Positions 18,433-27,820 are shown, counted from the first letter of the stretch. The stretch is 64,000 nt of DNA from an uncultured Desulfatitalea sp. (GCA_937868765.1 CALMNL010000003.1:558001-622000); one strand, 5' to 3'. The notes: generated from the letters alone by a model not told the origin. Translations and numbers: made by a program.

Positions 18433-18518
18433 CATTAGATGTGCTCCGCGGTAACAGCAGGGGCGTCTGCCCATTGTCGAGCCAGGTAAGACAGGCATTC
18501 AACGAGAGGACCCGCCCG

Positions 18519-19055
18519 ATGAAATTGACCTTGATCATGGCCATGACCGCCGATGGCAAGATCGCCCGCCACAATCGGCATTTTCCCAACTGGACCGGGC
18601 GGGCGGATAAGCGCATGTTCAAGCACCTCACCACCGAAGCCGGGGTGGTGATCATGGGGGCGGGCACCTATGAAACCATCGGCAAGCCGCTCTCCGGGCG
18701 CCTCAATGTGGTTATGACGCGAAACCCGGGACGCTTCCAACCGGGTGACAACCTGTGGGTCACCGACGACACTCCCCAAGGCATATTGGCGGCCCTGGAG
18801 CGCCGGGGACACGCTGCCGCGGCGCTCACCGGTGGTGCGACCATCAACACATTGTTCGCGCGGGCACGTCTAATCGACGAGATGGTCGTGACCATCTCTC
18901 CGATCCTTTTCGGGGAAGGGATTTCGCTCTTTTCAGAGCCTGTCGACATCGCCCTCGACCTGCAGTCGATGCGTGAAATCGAGCCCGCTGTGGTGGTGTT
19001 GCATTACAAGCTGCGTTATGATTCAGGCGCACTCCAGGCCGGGGGAGCGAAATGA
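18519..19055 (+). CDS. RibD C-terminal / DHFR-like reductase
   Basis: About 178 aa from ATG 18519 (the frame is open to 18429, overlapping qor). MKLTLIMAMTADGKIAR, ...VVIMGAGTYETIGKPL, LTGGATINTLFARARLIDEMVVTISPILFGEGISLF are the standard blocks of the RibD reductase / dihydrofolate-reductase-like fold that binds NADPH. Without a deaminase domain it is probably not the main RibD; family members reduce pterin- or pyrimidine-type substrates. AACGAGAGGA precedes the start. Specific substrate unknown. Confidence 0.82.
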   Translation: MKLTLIMAMTADGKIARHNRHFPNWTGRADKRMFKHLTTEAGVVIMGAGTYETIGKPLSGRLNVVMTRNPGRFQPGDNLWVTDDTPQGILAALERRGHAAAALTGGATINTLFARARLIDEMVVTISPILFGEGISLFSEPVDIALDLQSMREIEPAVVVLHYKLRYDSGALQAGGAK

Positions 19056-19231
19056 CATCATGGTGAATAAATATCGAATTTGACATTCACCCGACCCTTA
19101 AGGCATAAAACAGGGCGCCGGTCAGGCCAGGAGCCATTGGGCGCAAGCATCCCGCAAGCAGCCGATGGTCCCACGCCGGGCGGGCGGAGCTCTAAGAGGA
19201 GCGCGAACCATTTTTCCCGATCGGAAGTGCC

Positions 19232-20620
19232 ATGGAGCTATTGCTGTACAATACGATGACACGCTGCAAAGAGCGTTTTGAACCGATCCTGCCGCCCCAG
19301 GTAGGGCTTTATACCTGCGGTCCCACCGTTTACAACTACGCCCACATCGGCAACCTGCGCACTTATATCTTTTCCGATATCCTGAAGCGTGTACTGCAAT
19401 ACAACGGTTACGAAGTGCGCCATATAATGAACATCACTGATGTGGGGCACCTGACCGGCGACCGGGACATGGGTGAAGACAAACTGGAAAAGGGTGCCCG
19501 CAGCGAAGGCAAGAGTGCGTGGGAAATTGCCGAGTTCTATACCCAGGCTTTTAAAAAGGACATTCGGCGCCTGAACATTCTGGAACCGACCGTCTGGTGC
19601 AAAGCCACCGAAACCATCCCAGACCAGATCGCCCTGATACAGACCCTGGAAACCAAGGGCTACACCTATCGCACCAGTGACGGCATCTACTTCGACACTT
19701 CCCGTTTCAAAGACTATACCAAGCTCTCCCATCAGGACCTCGAGGCCTTGCAGGAGGGCGCACGGGTGGAGAGAAACCCGGAAAAGCGAAATGCCACCGA
19801 TTTTGCTTTATGGAAATTCTCTCCGCCGCAAGTCCAGCGCCAAATGGAATGGGAATCCCCGTGGGGGGTGGGTTTCCCGGGGTGGCATATCGAGTGTTCG
19901 GCCATGAGCATGAGGTACCTGGGTAAATTGCTGGATATTCACTGTGGTGGAACCGACCACGTGGATGTGCACCACACCAACGAAATTGCCCAGTCCGAGG
20001 CCGCCACCGGCCGGAAATTCTTCAATTACTGGATGCACGGCGCTTTCTTGATCATCGCCGGCGGCAAGAAGATGGCCAAGAGCGAAGGCAATTTTCTGAC
20101 TTTGGAATCCACCGTAGCCACACAGCGGATCGATCCGCTCGCCTTCCGTTTTGCCGCATTCCAGACCCATTACCGCAAACCCATGGAATACGGGGACGAG
20201 GCCATTGCCGCGGCACAGAATGGTCTGCAGCACCTGCGCAATCAAACGCGCGCCCTGATGGATGCCGGCGCCCCTTCGGCCGTAGATGCGGAATATCGGG
20301 GCAAATTCCTGCAGGCGATCAACAACGATCTCAACATCCCCCAGGCCCTGGCGGTGGTCCAGGATATGCTCAAATCGGACCTGCCGACGGACGTAAAACT
20401 GGCCACCTTGTTCGATTACGATCGCGTGCTGGGTTTGGAATTGAAGAAGAGCGGCGCCGATCAGGATCTTCCTGCCGAAATCCAGGCCATGGTCGAAGCC
20501 CGCCAGCGCGCCCGCAAGGAAAAGCAGTGGGCGCTTTCAGACCAATTGCGCGATCGGATCCAGGCCTTGGGATATGTGGTCCAGGACGGCCCCCAGGGCA
20601 TGAAGGTGTTCAAGCCATGA
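19232..20620 (+). CDS. cysS: Cysteinyl-tRNA synthetase
   Basis: A 462-aa class I aminoacyl-tRNA synthetase charging tRNA-Cys. The HIGH box appears as NYAHIGNLRTYIF near residue 38, the zinc site as TCGPTVYN plus WHIECSAMS and HTNEIAQSEA, and the KMSKS box as KKMAKSEGNF near residue 275. A DALR-type anticodon domain with QRARKEKQWALSDQLRD closes the protein. Full length, no interruption. The upstream 176-nt gap holds nothing recognisable (no T-box). The Nudix gene follows 29 nt later and could be co-transcribed. Confidence 0.97.
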   Translation: MELLLYNTMTRCKERFEPILPPQVGLYTCGPTVYNYAHIGNLRTYIFSDILKRVLQYNGYEVRHIMNITDVGHLTGDRDMGEDKLEKGARSEGKSAWEIAEFYTQAFKKDIRRLNILEPTVWCKATETIPDQIALIQTLETKGYTYRTSDGIYFDTSRFKDYTKLSHQDLEALQEGARVERNPEKRNATDFALWKFSPPQVQRQMEWESPWGVGFPGWHIECSAMSMRYLGKLLDIHCGGTDHVDVHHTNEIAQSEAATGRKFFNYWMHGAFLIIAGGKKMAKSEGNFLTLESTVATQRIDPLAFRFAAFQTHYRKPMEYGDEAIAAAQNGLQHLRNQTRALMDAGAPSAVDAEYRGKFLQAINNDLNIPQALAVVQDMLKSDLPTDVKLATLFDYDRVLGLELKKSGADQDLPAEIQAMVEARQRARKEKQWALSDQLRDRIQALGYVVQDGPQGMKVFKP

Positions 20621-20649
20621 GCGCTGCGTCAAACGAGCGATGATCTGTT

Positions 20650-21531
20650 ATGGATGAGACGCAACGAGAATTCCTGCTCAATAATCCATCCTATCTTAAA
20701 GCGTGGATTCGCAAGCAGACGACTGGAGACGGGTTGCATAATGCCCTGGATGACCTGCCGGAGGGAGATGTCAGGGCTGCTTCCGTGGTCCTGTTCGTCT
20801 TAAGTCAATGCGCTGGTGTTGGCGGCGGCGGCCAGCCCTGTTTGATTCTGAACAAGCGCTCTGCTCAGGTGCGCCAGGCGGGAGATTTATGTTGCCCCGG
20901 TGGCGGCGTTTCATGGCGCCAGGATAGCCTTTGGGGCCGGCTTTTGAGCATGCCGGGTTTGCCTTTATGGCGCTGGGCGCACAAACCGGAAACCTCGAAA
21001 ACGATATCGCCGAAACGCACCTTGCCCACACTGCTGGCCGCCGGTCTGCGCGAAGCGTGGGAGGAGATGCGCCTCAACCCCCTGCGGTTTTCTTTTCTGG
21101 GCGTGCTACCCGAACAACATCTGGTGATGTTCAAACGGGTCATCTACCCCATCGTGGGGTGGGTCCCTGCCCAACCCTTCAAACCCAATTGGGAGGTGGA
21201 GCGCATAGTGCCGGTGCCCCTGCGCCAATTGCTGGATCCAGGAAGTTACGGCCGGTTTCGGCCCACGGTCCCATCGCCGACCAATGGCGGTTCCCAGCCT
21301 TTGCGTTACGATGATTTCCCTTGTTTTATCCACGAAGACGGCCAGAGCAGGGAGATGCTGTGGGGGGCAACCTATCGGATCACCCAGCATTTTCTAAGCC
21401 TGATATTCGATTTCACGGCACCAGACACTGCTCATCTCCCCATAGCCCACCGTCAGTTGGATGAAACCTATCTCAACGGCTCGAGATGGCGCGGCCGGAA
21501 TACCAAATCCGATAACCAGAACGATTGGTAA
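20650..21531 (+). CDS. Nudix hydrolase, CoA-pyrophosphatase-like, with insertion
   Basis: A 293-aa protein. LNKRSAQVRQAGDLCCPGGGVS and AAGLREAWEEMRLNPLRF-SFLGVLPE reproduce the two ends of the Nudix box of the CoA/acyl-CoA pyrophosphatase branch (R..GE..FPGG and REA.EE). They are separated by about 45 extra residues (WRQDSLWGRLLSMPG...KRTLPT), and the Gly after the REUxEE core is replaced. The family hydrolyses nucleoside-diphosphate-linked compounds such as CoA. It lies 29 nt downstream of cysS and is convergent with argF; a bidirectional terminator starts at its stop codon. Confidence 0.78.
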   Translation: MDETQREFLLNNPSYLKAWIRKQTTGDGLHNALDDLPEGDVRAASVVLFVLSQCAGVGGGGQPCLILNKRSAQVRQAGDLCCPGGGVSWRQDSLWGRLLSMPGLPLWRWAHKPETSKTISPKRTLPTLLAAGLREAWEEMRLNPLRFSFLGVLPEQHLVMFKRVIYPIVGWVPAQPFKPNWEVERIVPVPLRQLLDPGSYGRFRPTVPSPTNGGSQPLRYDDFPCFIHEDGQSREMLWGATYRITQHFLSLIFDFTAPDTAHLPIAHRQLDETYLNGSRWRGRNTKSDNQNDW

Positions 21532-21572
21532 AAAAAGCGCTCCATACCCCATGAGGTATGCGAGCGCTTTTT
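21531..21572. terminator. Bidirectional terminator between Nudix gene and argF
   Basis: AAAAAAGCGCTCCATACC pairs with GGTATG-c-GAGCGCTTTTT (one bulged C at 21561) around a CCATGA loop. An A-run on the left and a T-run on the right give a functional terminator on either strand, as expected for convergent genes. Confidence 0.9.
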
Positions 21573-21605
21573 GAACCACAATATCAGGTGGTAGGTCTGT
21601 CCGGG

Positions 21606-22613
<1,008 letters not shown>

Positions 22614-22698
22614 TCAATTGCTTGAAATTAATTCGTCACGGGTCTATAGACGTTTAGTTCGAAGGTCGGCCAGACCGGCGTGAAAGGAGTGCCAAAGC

Positions 22699-23211
22699 AT
22701 GGAGTTGTTGGATGTCTGTCCGTTAGAGCGTTGGGTATCCCTGGAAAACGATATTTTTGAGCGCTCGGGGTTGTGTGCCTCGGTCTACGACACGGCCGGT
22801 ATCCGGATCAACCCCAACCTGCGCTGGCCGAACCGGCTTTGCCCGGAAATAAAGGCCACCTCCAAAGGACAGAGTTTCATCTGCGCCACAGCCCATATGA
22901 ATATTGCCATCATGGCCAAAGAGACCCGCTCTCCGGCGATCGAGGAGTGCGATGCGGGCATGCTCAAACTGGTGGTCCCCATTTTCGTGAACGGCGAATT
23001 CATCGGCAGTGCCGGGGGGTGCGGCCTGCTCCTGGATCAGGGCGAGGTCGACAGCTTCCTGGTCAATAAAATTACAGAGATCGACGAGGAGAGGGTGGAA
23101 TCCCTGTCACAGGGGATTGCGGCCTTGAGCATGGCCCAAGCCCGGGAACTGGCGCAATTCATCCAGGAACGCATTGAATTGATGGTCCAGGAGTGTTCGG
23201 CCGCAAAATAG
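22699..23211 (+). CDS. PocR-type sensory domain protein
   Basis: A 170-aa stand-alone PocR ligand-binding domain (PF10114-like): W..LENDIFERSGLCASVYD near the start, then CPEIKAT.KGQSFICA.AHMNIA, EECDAGMLKLVVPIFVNGEFIGSAGGCGLL. PocR domains sense small molecules (1,2-propanediol is the textbook case) and are normally fused to AraC or kinase domains; here no output domain is present. Seven or more Cys residues are spaced through the domain, which could bind a metal or heme. AAAGGAG precedes ATG 22699. It is the first gene of the Hdr/Qmo-like operon (12 nt to the next), suggesting a ligand or redox sensor for the complex, which is inference. Confidence 0.8.
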   Translation: MELLDVCPLERWVSLENDIFERSGLCASVYDTAGIRINPNLRWPNRLCPEIKATSKGQSFICATAHMNIAIMAKETRSPAIEECDAGMLKLVVPIFVNGEFIGSAGGCGLLLDQGEVDSFLVNKITEIDEERVESLSQGIAALSMAQARELAQFIQERIELMVQECSAAK

Positions 23212-23222
23212 AAGGAGCCGCT

Positions 23223-24281
23223 TTGAATTTACCAGAAAGGCAAGTTGTCATCGTGGGCGCAGGCGTAGCGGGCCTGGCCGCCGCGGACGAAATCGCCCGC
23301 TGGGGGGTGGCGGTGACCATGCTCGAAGAGGCCCCCCGTACCGGCGGGCACGCATCGCGCTATAGCTGCAAGGCCCTGGGGGAATGCGTCGCCTGCGGCG
23401 CCTGTCTGGCCGATGAACGTCGGCGGCGCGTGGCGGACAGAGAGAATGTAACGATCCTCGCGGGGGTGCGGATTTCCACTATCGAGAACAAAGTGGGCTT
23501 CAACATCCACTATGAACATCGCAACAGTCAAGAGCCGCCAGGGGGGCTCAAAGCCGACGCGCTGCTGTTGACGACTGGTTTCCAGCCATATGATCCATCC
23601 GATAAACCCTATGGCTATCGTCGTTTTCCCAATGTTTTGACCCTGCTGGATGCCGAGGACCGCCTGCAGCGGGAAGGCGTATTAACCTGCCCCTCGGACG
23701 GGCGGCCGCCGGAGCGCATTGCTTTTATCCAGTGTGTGGGCAGCCGGGACAGCCGCATCGGCCATCCGTGGTGCTCGAAAATCTGCTGTGGTGCGGCCCT
23801 GCGCATGGCGCGCCTGGTCCAATACCGGCGCCCGGAGACGGTCGTCACCTTCTTCTACATCGATGTGCAGACCTTCGGGAAGAACTTCCAAAAATATTAT
23901 GACCAGACCCGACGTCAGGTTCGGATGGTGCGTGCCATTCCCGGCGACATCGTTCAGTCTGAGGGCCAGCGTTTGCAGTTGGCTTACTTCGATCCCGATG
24001 CCAGCCGAGCGACGGAAGAGCCGTTCGATCTCGTGATTCTATCGGCTGGTATTGCACCCAATACGGACAACCCCTCCCTGGCGGACATGTTGGGAGTTCG
24101 TTTGAACGCAGCCGGCTTTTTCCACCCCCATGAAAGCGACGAGGGCCGGAAGCGGTCAGGCCTTTTTACGGCTGGTGCGGCATTGGGCCCCATGAGCATC
24201 GCCGAGAGCATCGACAGCGCCGGAAAAGCGGCCTGGGATATAATGAACTATCTGAAATCGAACGGTTTGTCCAAATTCTAA
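23223..24281 (+). CDS. HdrA/QmoA-like FAD iron-sulfur oxidoreductase
   Basis: 352 aa from TTG 23223, with GAAGGAG 5-6 nt upstream. N-terminal FAD fingerprint VIVGAGVAGLAAADEIA, then a cluster-binding segment C.....ECVACGAC near residue 50, and the HdrA family signature F-I-Q-C-V-G-S-R-D with WCSKICC near residue 170-190; a second dinucleotide motif GLFTAGAALGPMSIAESI closes the protein. QmoA and HdrA pass electrons between flavin and [4Fe-4S] clusters in sulfate reducers and methanogens. It is shorter than methanogen HdrA and lacks C-terminal ferredoxin domains, which the next gene supplies. Cytoplasmic. Confidence 0.9.
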   Translation: MNLPERQVVIVGAGVAGLAAADEIARWGVAVTMLEEAPRTGGHASRYSCKALGECVACGACLADERRRRVADRENVTILAGVRISTIENKVGFNIHYEHRNSQEPPGGLKADALLLTTGFQPYDPSDKPYGYRRFPNVLTLLDAEDRLQREGVLTCPSDGRPPERIAFIQCVGSRDSRIGHPWCSKICCGAALRMARLVQYRRPETVVTFFYIDVQTFGKNFQKYYDQTRRQVRMVRAIPGDIVQSEGQRLQLAYFDPDASRATEEPFDLVILSAGIAPNTDNPSLADMLGVRLNAAGFFHPHESDEGRKRSGLFTAGAALGPMSIAESIDSAGKAAWDIMNYLKSNGLSKF

Positions 24282-24346
24282 CCCAGCGTGCAGCGCCGCC
24301 GGATGGGGCGCACTGCCGCCTACTGGTGTGAGGTTCGCGTACCATT

Positions 24347-25957
24347 ATGCCCACTCAATACCATACACTCGTTTTTGGCAATGGTGAGTGCGCCCGGTCG
24401 CTGGCCATGGGGTTGAGCGGCCGCGGTCTGAAGGTGGCGATGGCCGTTGCCGCCCCTGTCGCCGATAAACTCGAACCGCCCGCTGGCCACGGCGACACCA
24501 TCACTTCCTGGGCCGGAACGCATCTCATCGCTTGCCAGGGACAGCCGGGCGATTTCCAACTTACCGTCGAGCAGGACGGCCGTCGCATGGTGCAACGGGC
24601 AGGCAGTATCGTGGTAGCCGAGCAGCCGCAGCAGATCCCCAACTTTGCCGTCTACGGATTGTCGTCATCCGGGCGGGTACTCTCCATCTCTCAGGCGGAG
24701 GCGATACTGCTGGACGGCAAGGCCGCATCCACGTCCGGGGGCGCCATCCATATACTCTTTCTAAATGACTGGAATGAGCATTGCCACCCGGTGACGGCGG
24801 CGCGCATGCTGCGGTTGTGCAAGACTGTCCAGCAATTGCCCAATAGGCACACGGTTTATATGGCCGGGCATCTTAAAGTGTCTGTCGAGGGCATGGAAGC
24901 TTGCTGTCAGGCAGCCAAAGCAGCCGGGACCATGTTTTTCAAGTTCGATCGCCAGCGGCCCCAAGTGCAGATGTTGCCAGATGGTCGGGTCCAGGCCTCG
25001 TGCTGGGACGACACCACCCGCATCACCTTCACCATGACATTCGATTACGTCGTGGTGGACGAAAAAATCACGCCCAACTCAACGCTTGACCACCTTTCAC
25101 GTGTGCTTCGTCTCGATCGCGACCTGCATGGGTTTGTGCAAAGCGACAATGTCCAACGCCTGAGCAATGCCACCAACCGGCGCGGCATTTTCGCCGCCGG
25201 CGGTGCACGCGCCGTTATGTCGCCGGAGGAGCAGCTATCCGATGCCGCCCACGCGGCCTTAAAAGTTTCCGAGTTCCTTGCCGGTCTGGACAAGGGGGAA
25301 CTGCCCCGGGTGGAGATCGATACGGCTCGGTGCGCCCGATGCCTGACCTGCTATCGCCTCTGTCCCCATGGGGCGATTGAAATGCTTCCCCGTATGACCG
25401 TCATGCCCCAGGCATGTCAAAGCTGCGGGCTGTGCATGGCCGGCTGTCCCAACCGGGCGATTCAGGTGCATGACGACCAGCTGACATCAGCGCTTCAACA
25501 GATGATGACGGAAGAGGCCCCACGACCCATGAACGGCCCTTTCATTCCCCGACTGGTCGCCTTTTGTTGCCGAAGGTCGGCGCTCCCTGCACGCGATATG
25601 GCTGTTTCGGCGGGGCATCGCCTGCCTGACGGCCTGGTGGTGGTGGAGGGGCTCTGCGGCGGTCGTTTTTCGGTGACCCATATGCTGAGCGCCCTGGAGG
25701 CCGGTGCCGACGGCGTGCTGGTGTTGACCTGCCACCCTGGGAATTGCCATTCGGAATGCGGTCCGACCAATGCGTCCCGGCGGGTCGATACGGCCGCCCA
25801 GGCGTTGGCCTTGGCCGATATCGGTGCCGAACGCCTGCATTTTGGCACCCTGGCGGCCAACATGGGCGCAGAGTTTGCCCGGACGGTCGAACAGTTCGCG
25901 CAAAGAATCGCCTCCCTGGGGCCCGTCATGAGCGAACAAACGATGCGCCGTTCGTAA
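24347..25957 (+). CDS. QmoB-like flavoprotein, ferredoxin and MvhD fusion
   Basis: A 536-aa three-part protein. Residues ~1-320 form an HdrA-like FAD domain whose first GxGxxG is degenerate (VFGNGECARSLA) but whose later FAAGGARAVMSPEEQLSDAAH is clear. Residues ~325-375 hold two [4Fe-4S] motifs, C-A-R-C-L-T-C-Y-R-L-C-P and C-Q-S-C-G-L-C-M-A-G-C-P. The last ~140 residues are an MvhD/FrhD-type domain (AFCCRRSA, VVVEGLCGGRFS, TCHPGNCHSECGPTNA). This order is that of QmoB in sulfate reducers. It should connect the flavin/cluster chain of the QmoA-like subunit to the downstream HdrD-like protein. Starts 66 nt after the previous gene. Confidence 0.9.
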   Translation: MPTQYHTLVFGNGECARSLAMGLSGRGLKVAMAVAAPVADKLEPPAGHGDTITSWAGTHLIACQGQPGDFQLTVEQDGRRMVQRAGSIVVAEQPQQIPNFAVYGLSSSGRVLSISQAEAILLDGKAASTSGGAIHILFLNDWNEHCHPVTAARMLRLCKTVQQLPNRHTVYMAGHLKVSVEGMEACCQAAKAAGTMFFKFDRQRPQVQMLPDGRVQASCWDDTTRITFTMTFDYVVVDEKITPNSTLDHLSRVLRLDRDLHGFVQSDNVQRLSNATNRRGIFAAGGARAVMSPEEQLSDAAHAALKVSEFLAGLDKGELPRVEIDTARCARCLTCYRLCPHGAIEMLPRMTVMPQACQSCGLCMAGCPNRAIQVHDDQLTSALQQMMTEEAPRPMNGPFIPRLVAFCCRRSALPARDMAVSAGHRLPDGLVVVEGLCGGRFSVTHMLSALEAGADGVLVLTCHPGNCHSECGPTNASRRVDTAAQALALADIGAERLHFGTLAANMGAEFARTVEQFAQRIASLGPVMSEQTMRRS

Positions 25958-25984
25958 CCAGAAACTTCGGAACTGGAAGAAAAT

Positions 25985-27217
25985 ATGACCATTTTACAAA
26001 ATCCGGTCTCCTTCGAGAGCTTGGATCCGGGTCGCTCCAGAGCATGGCCCTGTGACCAGGATCTTTGCCTGACCTGCGCCAACTGCTCCGGCGCCTGCCC
26101 GGTAGCGGGCATCGATGATTTCGACCCGCGCAAAATCGTGCGCATGGTTTCCATGGGCATGGCGGACCATGTGGCCTCGGAACGCTGGCCCTGGATTTGT
26201 ACCATGTGCGGTAAATGCGAACAGGTCTGCCCCATGGGCATCGCCATCCCCGACATGATGCGGCGCATCCGTTCCCTGCGTGCCCGGGACCAGATCCCCG
26301 GGATTCTCCAGAGCGGTCTGGAGAACGCCCTGCGCACCGGCAACAACCTGGCCCTGCCGAAGGAGGATTTCGTTTTCATCCTGGAAGATGTCGGGGCGGA
26401 GATCGCAGAGGAACAAGGCTTCGAGACTTTTACGGTGCCCATCGACAAGGAGGGCGCCAACATTCTCACCACCATCCACAACAAGCTGGTCAATACCCAC
26501 ACCGAAGACCTGAAGCACTGGTGGAAGATCTTTCATGCCGCCGGCGAAGATTGGACCGTGGCGGCCGACAACTGGGAGGGCACCAGCTGGGGATACTTTA
26601 CGGGAGACGACGAGGCCATGAAAACCATGGCTGGGCGCATCGTGGAAAACATGCGTCGGCTCAAAGCCAGGACCCTGTTGTGGCCCGAATGAGGGCACGC
26701 CTATCTGGCGACCAGGTATGGTCTGCAGAAATGGTTCCCCGAAGCGCTTCAGGAGTTTGAAACCATCACCGTGTTCGACCTGTTGATTCGTTATATCCGG
26801 CAGGGCCGTATCACCCTAAACCGCGACCGCTTCACACAATTGGCCACCTATCATGATCCATGCAATTACGGCCGGCGGGCGGAAAAGATTTTCGGGCAGG
26901 GTTTTTTCGAAGAGCCGCGCTGGATCATGGATCAATGCCTGACCCACTGGGTGGAACTCTATCCGGACCGGCGGCATCAGTTCTGCTGTGGCGGCGGTGG
27001 AGGGGCCCTGACCAACGGTTATAACGAAGAACGTATTTTCTACGGGCGCCGCAAAATGGATCAGATCAAGGCCACCGGCGCCGAGATGCTGGTGGTTCCC
27101 TGTCACAGCTGCCACGGCCAGCTCAACAACATCAAAGCCACTTATGGCCTGCCCAAACTGACGGTCAAATATCTCTGGGAACTGGTGGCCGATTGTCTGG
27201 TTCTGTCGGAAGCATAG
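25985..27217 (+). CDS. HdrCD/DsrK-like Fe-S protein with probable selenocysteine (UGA 26690)
   Basis: Read through the in-frame TGA at 26690-26692, this is one 410-aa protein. Residues 25-90 carry two [4Fe-4S] motifs (C-L-T-C-A-N-C-S-G-A-C-P; C-T-M-C-G-K-C-E-Q-V-C-P). Residues ~130-250 match the first CCG domain of DsrK/HmeD/TmcB-type proteins, and residues ~270-400 the second (YHDPCNYGR, FCCGGGGGA, PCHSCHG). The UGA replaces the Cys of the conserved P-E-C-G-H-A-Y block (TLLWPE-UGA-GHAYLATRY), and the same frame continues at once with conserved sequence. A SECIS-like hairpin follows. Hence Sec rather than a true stop is the best reading. Likely the thiol/disulfide-active subunit of the complex. 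If Sec is wrong, it is a nonsense-mutated gene. Confidence 0.82.
26693..26730 (+). promoter_or_regulatory. Candidate bacterial SECIS element
   Basis: Directly after the in-frame UGA. One fold pairs G26708-C26709-(GACC 26710-26713) with (GGTC 26720-26723)-bulged T26724-G26725-C26726 around a six-base loop A-G-G-T-A-T. The E. coli fdhF SECIS has a six-base AGGUCU loop and a bulged U in the same kind of short stem. The loop GGU lies 23-25 nt after UGA, inside the usual range for bacterial SECIS. An alternative longer stem (26700-26708 with 26712-26721, CGA loop, bulged T26719) is mutually exclusive. The element lies in coding sequence, as bacterial SECIS elements do. Confidence 0.6.
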
Positions 27218-27354
27218 TGTTTTCCTTGCCTCCACGCGACCGAACATGGTAGAGGAAACACCCTTGTGCCCTGGCGATTCAAATCCACTGAATTCAAGTG
27301 CATCGGCTTGCGCGGCCAACGGGGCCGCAGGCACCATGTTCAAAGGAGGAATGT

Positions 27355-27801
27355 ATGCGACGCGGGTTTTGGTTTCTGATTGCCATTATGACGCTCACCG
27401 TCGGTGTAGGATGTGCTCCGCAACCTTCTCAGAAAGCCGGCCAGGTGGTACTTTTCGATGGAATGATCAACGTCTTCGATGACGGCATTTACCATCGCGG
27501 ATCGCGGATCGGCAGCATTCAGGCCACCGAAACCGGCCCAGGCAATGTCACCCGCGTCCAAATCGCCATTTCCCCCGAATTCGCCCCGAGCATGGGCGAT
27601 CACGTGGCTTTCTATGTGGACGGGGGACATCTGGAAGCCGTTTTGCTGCAGCCCTTCGGCGCCCCATTGGCGCCAAGCGCGCCGCTGTGCGGTTTCGGAT
27701 CCAAAGTGGACTTCAACTGGTTCAAATTCAAAACCCTGCTCAACGACCGGGTCGGCGCTGCCAGGCAGCGTGCATTGATGTTGCAGACACGCATGGGATA
27801 G
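27355..27801 (+). CDS. Small predicted lipoprotein
   Basis: A 148-aa protein with an obvious lipoprotein signal: basic n-region, hydrophobic core and a lipobox ending G-V-G-C at about residue 20. ATG 27355 has AAAGGAGGA 4-5 nt upstream; the frame is open further upstream but that would bury the signal. The mature part is beta-rich with the phrase YHRGSRIGSIQ and near the middle a segment resembling MlaD/MCE-type repeats (G.I......G.V..V.I), though too short to be sure. It lies 138 nt after the Sec-containing gene and 20 nt before dus. Function unknown; membrane-anchored on the periplasmic side. Confidence 0.75.
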   Translation: MRRGFWFLIAIMTLTVGVGCAPQPSQKAGQVVLFDGMINVFDDGIYHRGSRIGSIQATETGPGNVTRVQIAISPEFAPSMGDHVAFYVDGGHLEAVLLQPFGAPLAPSAPLCGFGSKVDFNWFKFKTLLNDRVGAARQRALMLQTRMG

Positions 27802-27820
27802 GGCCTCTTTCGGACACTCC

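Noticed and set aside
19056-19231. T-box or other leader riboswitch upstream of cysS
   Set aside because: No T-box sequence or specifier loop; 176 nt without a clear structure.
24347-27217. Treating 25985-26692 and 26771-27217 as two independent genes
   Set aside because: Same phase, no RBS before 26771, and the first codons after the UGA continue a conserved block, so a single readthrough protein explains the data better.
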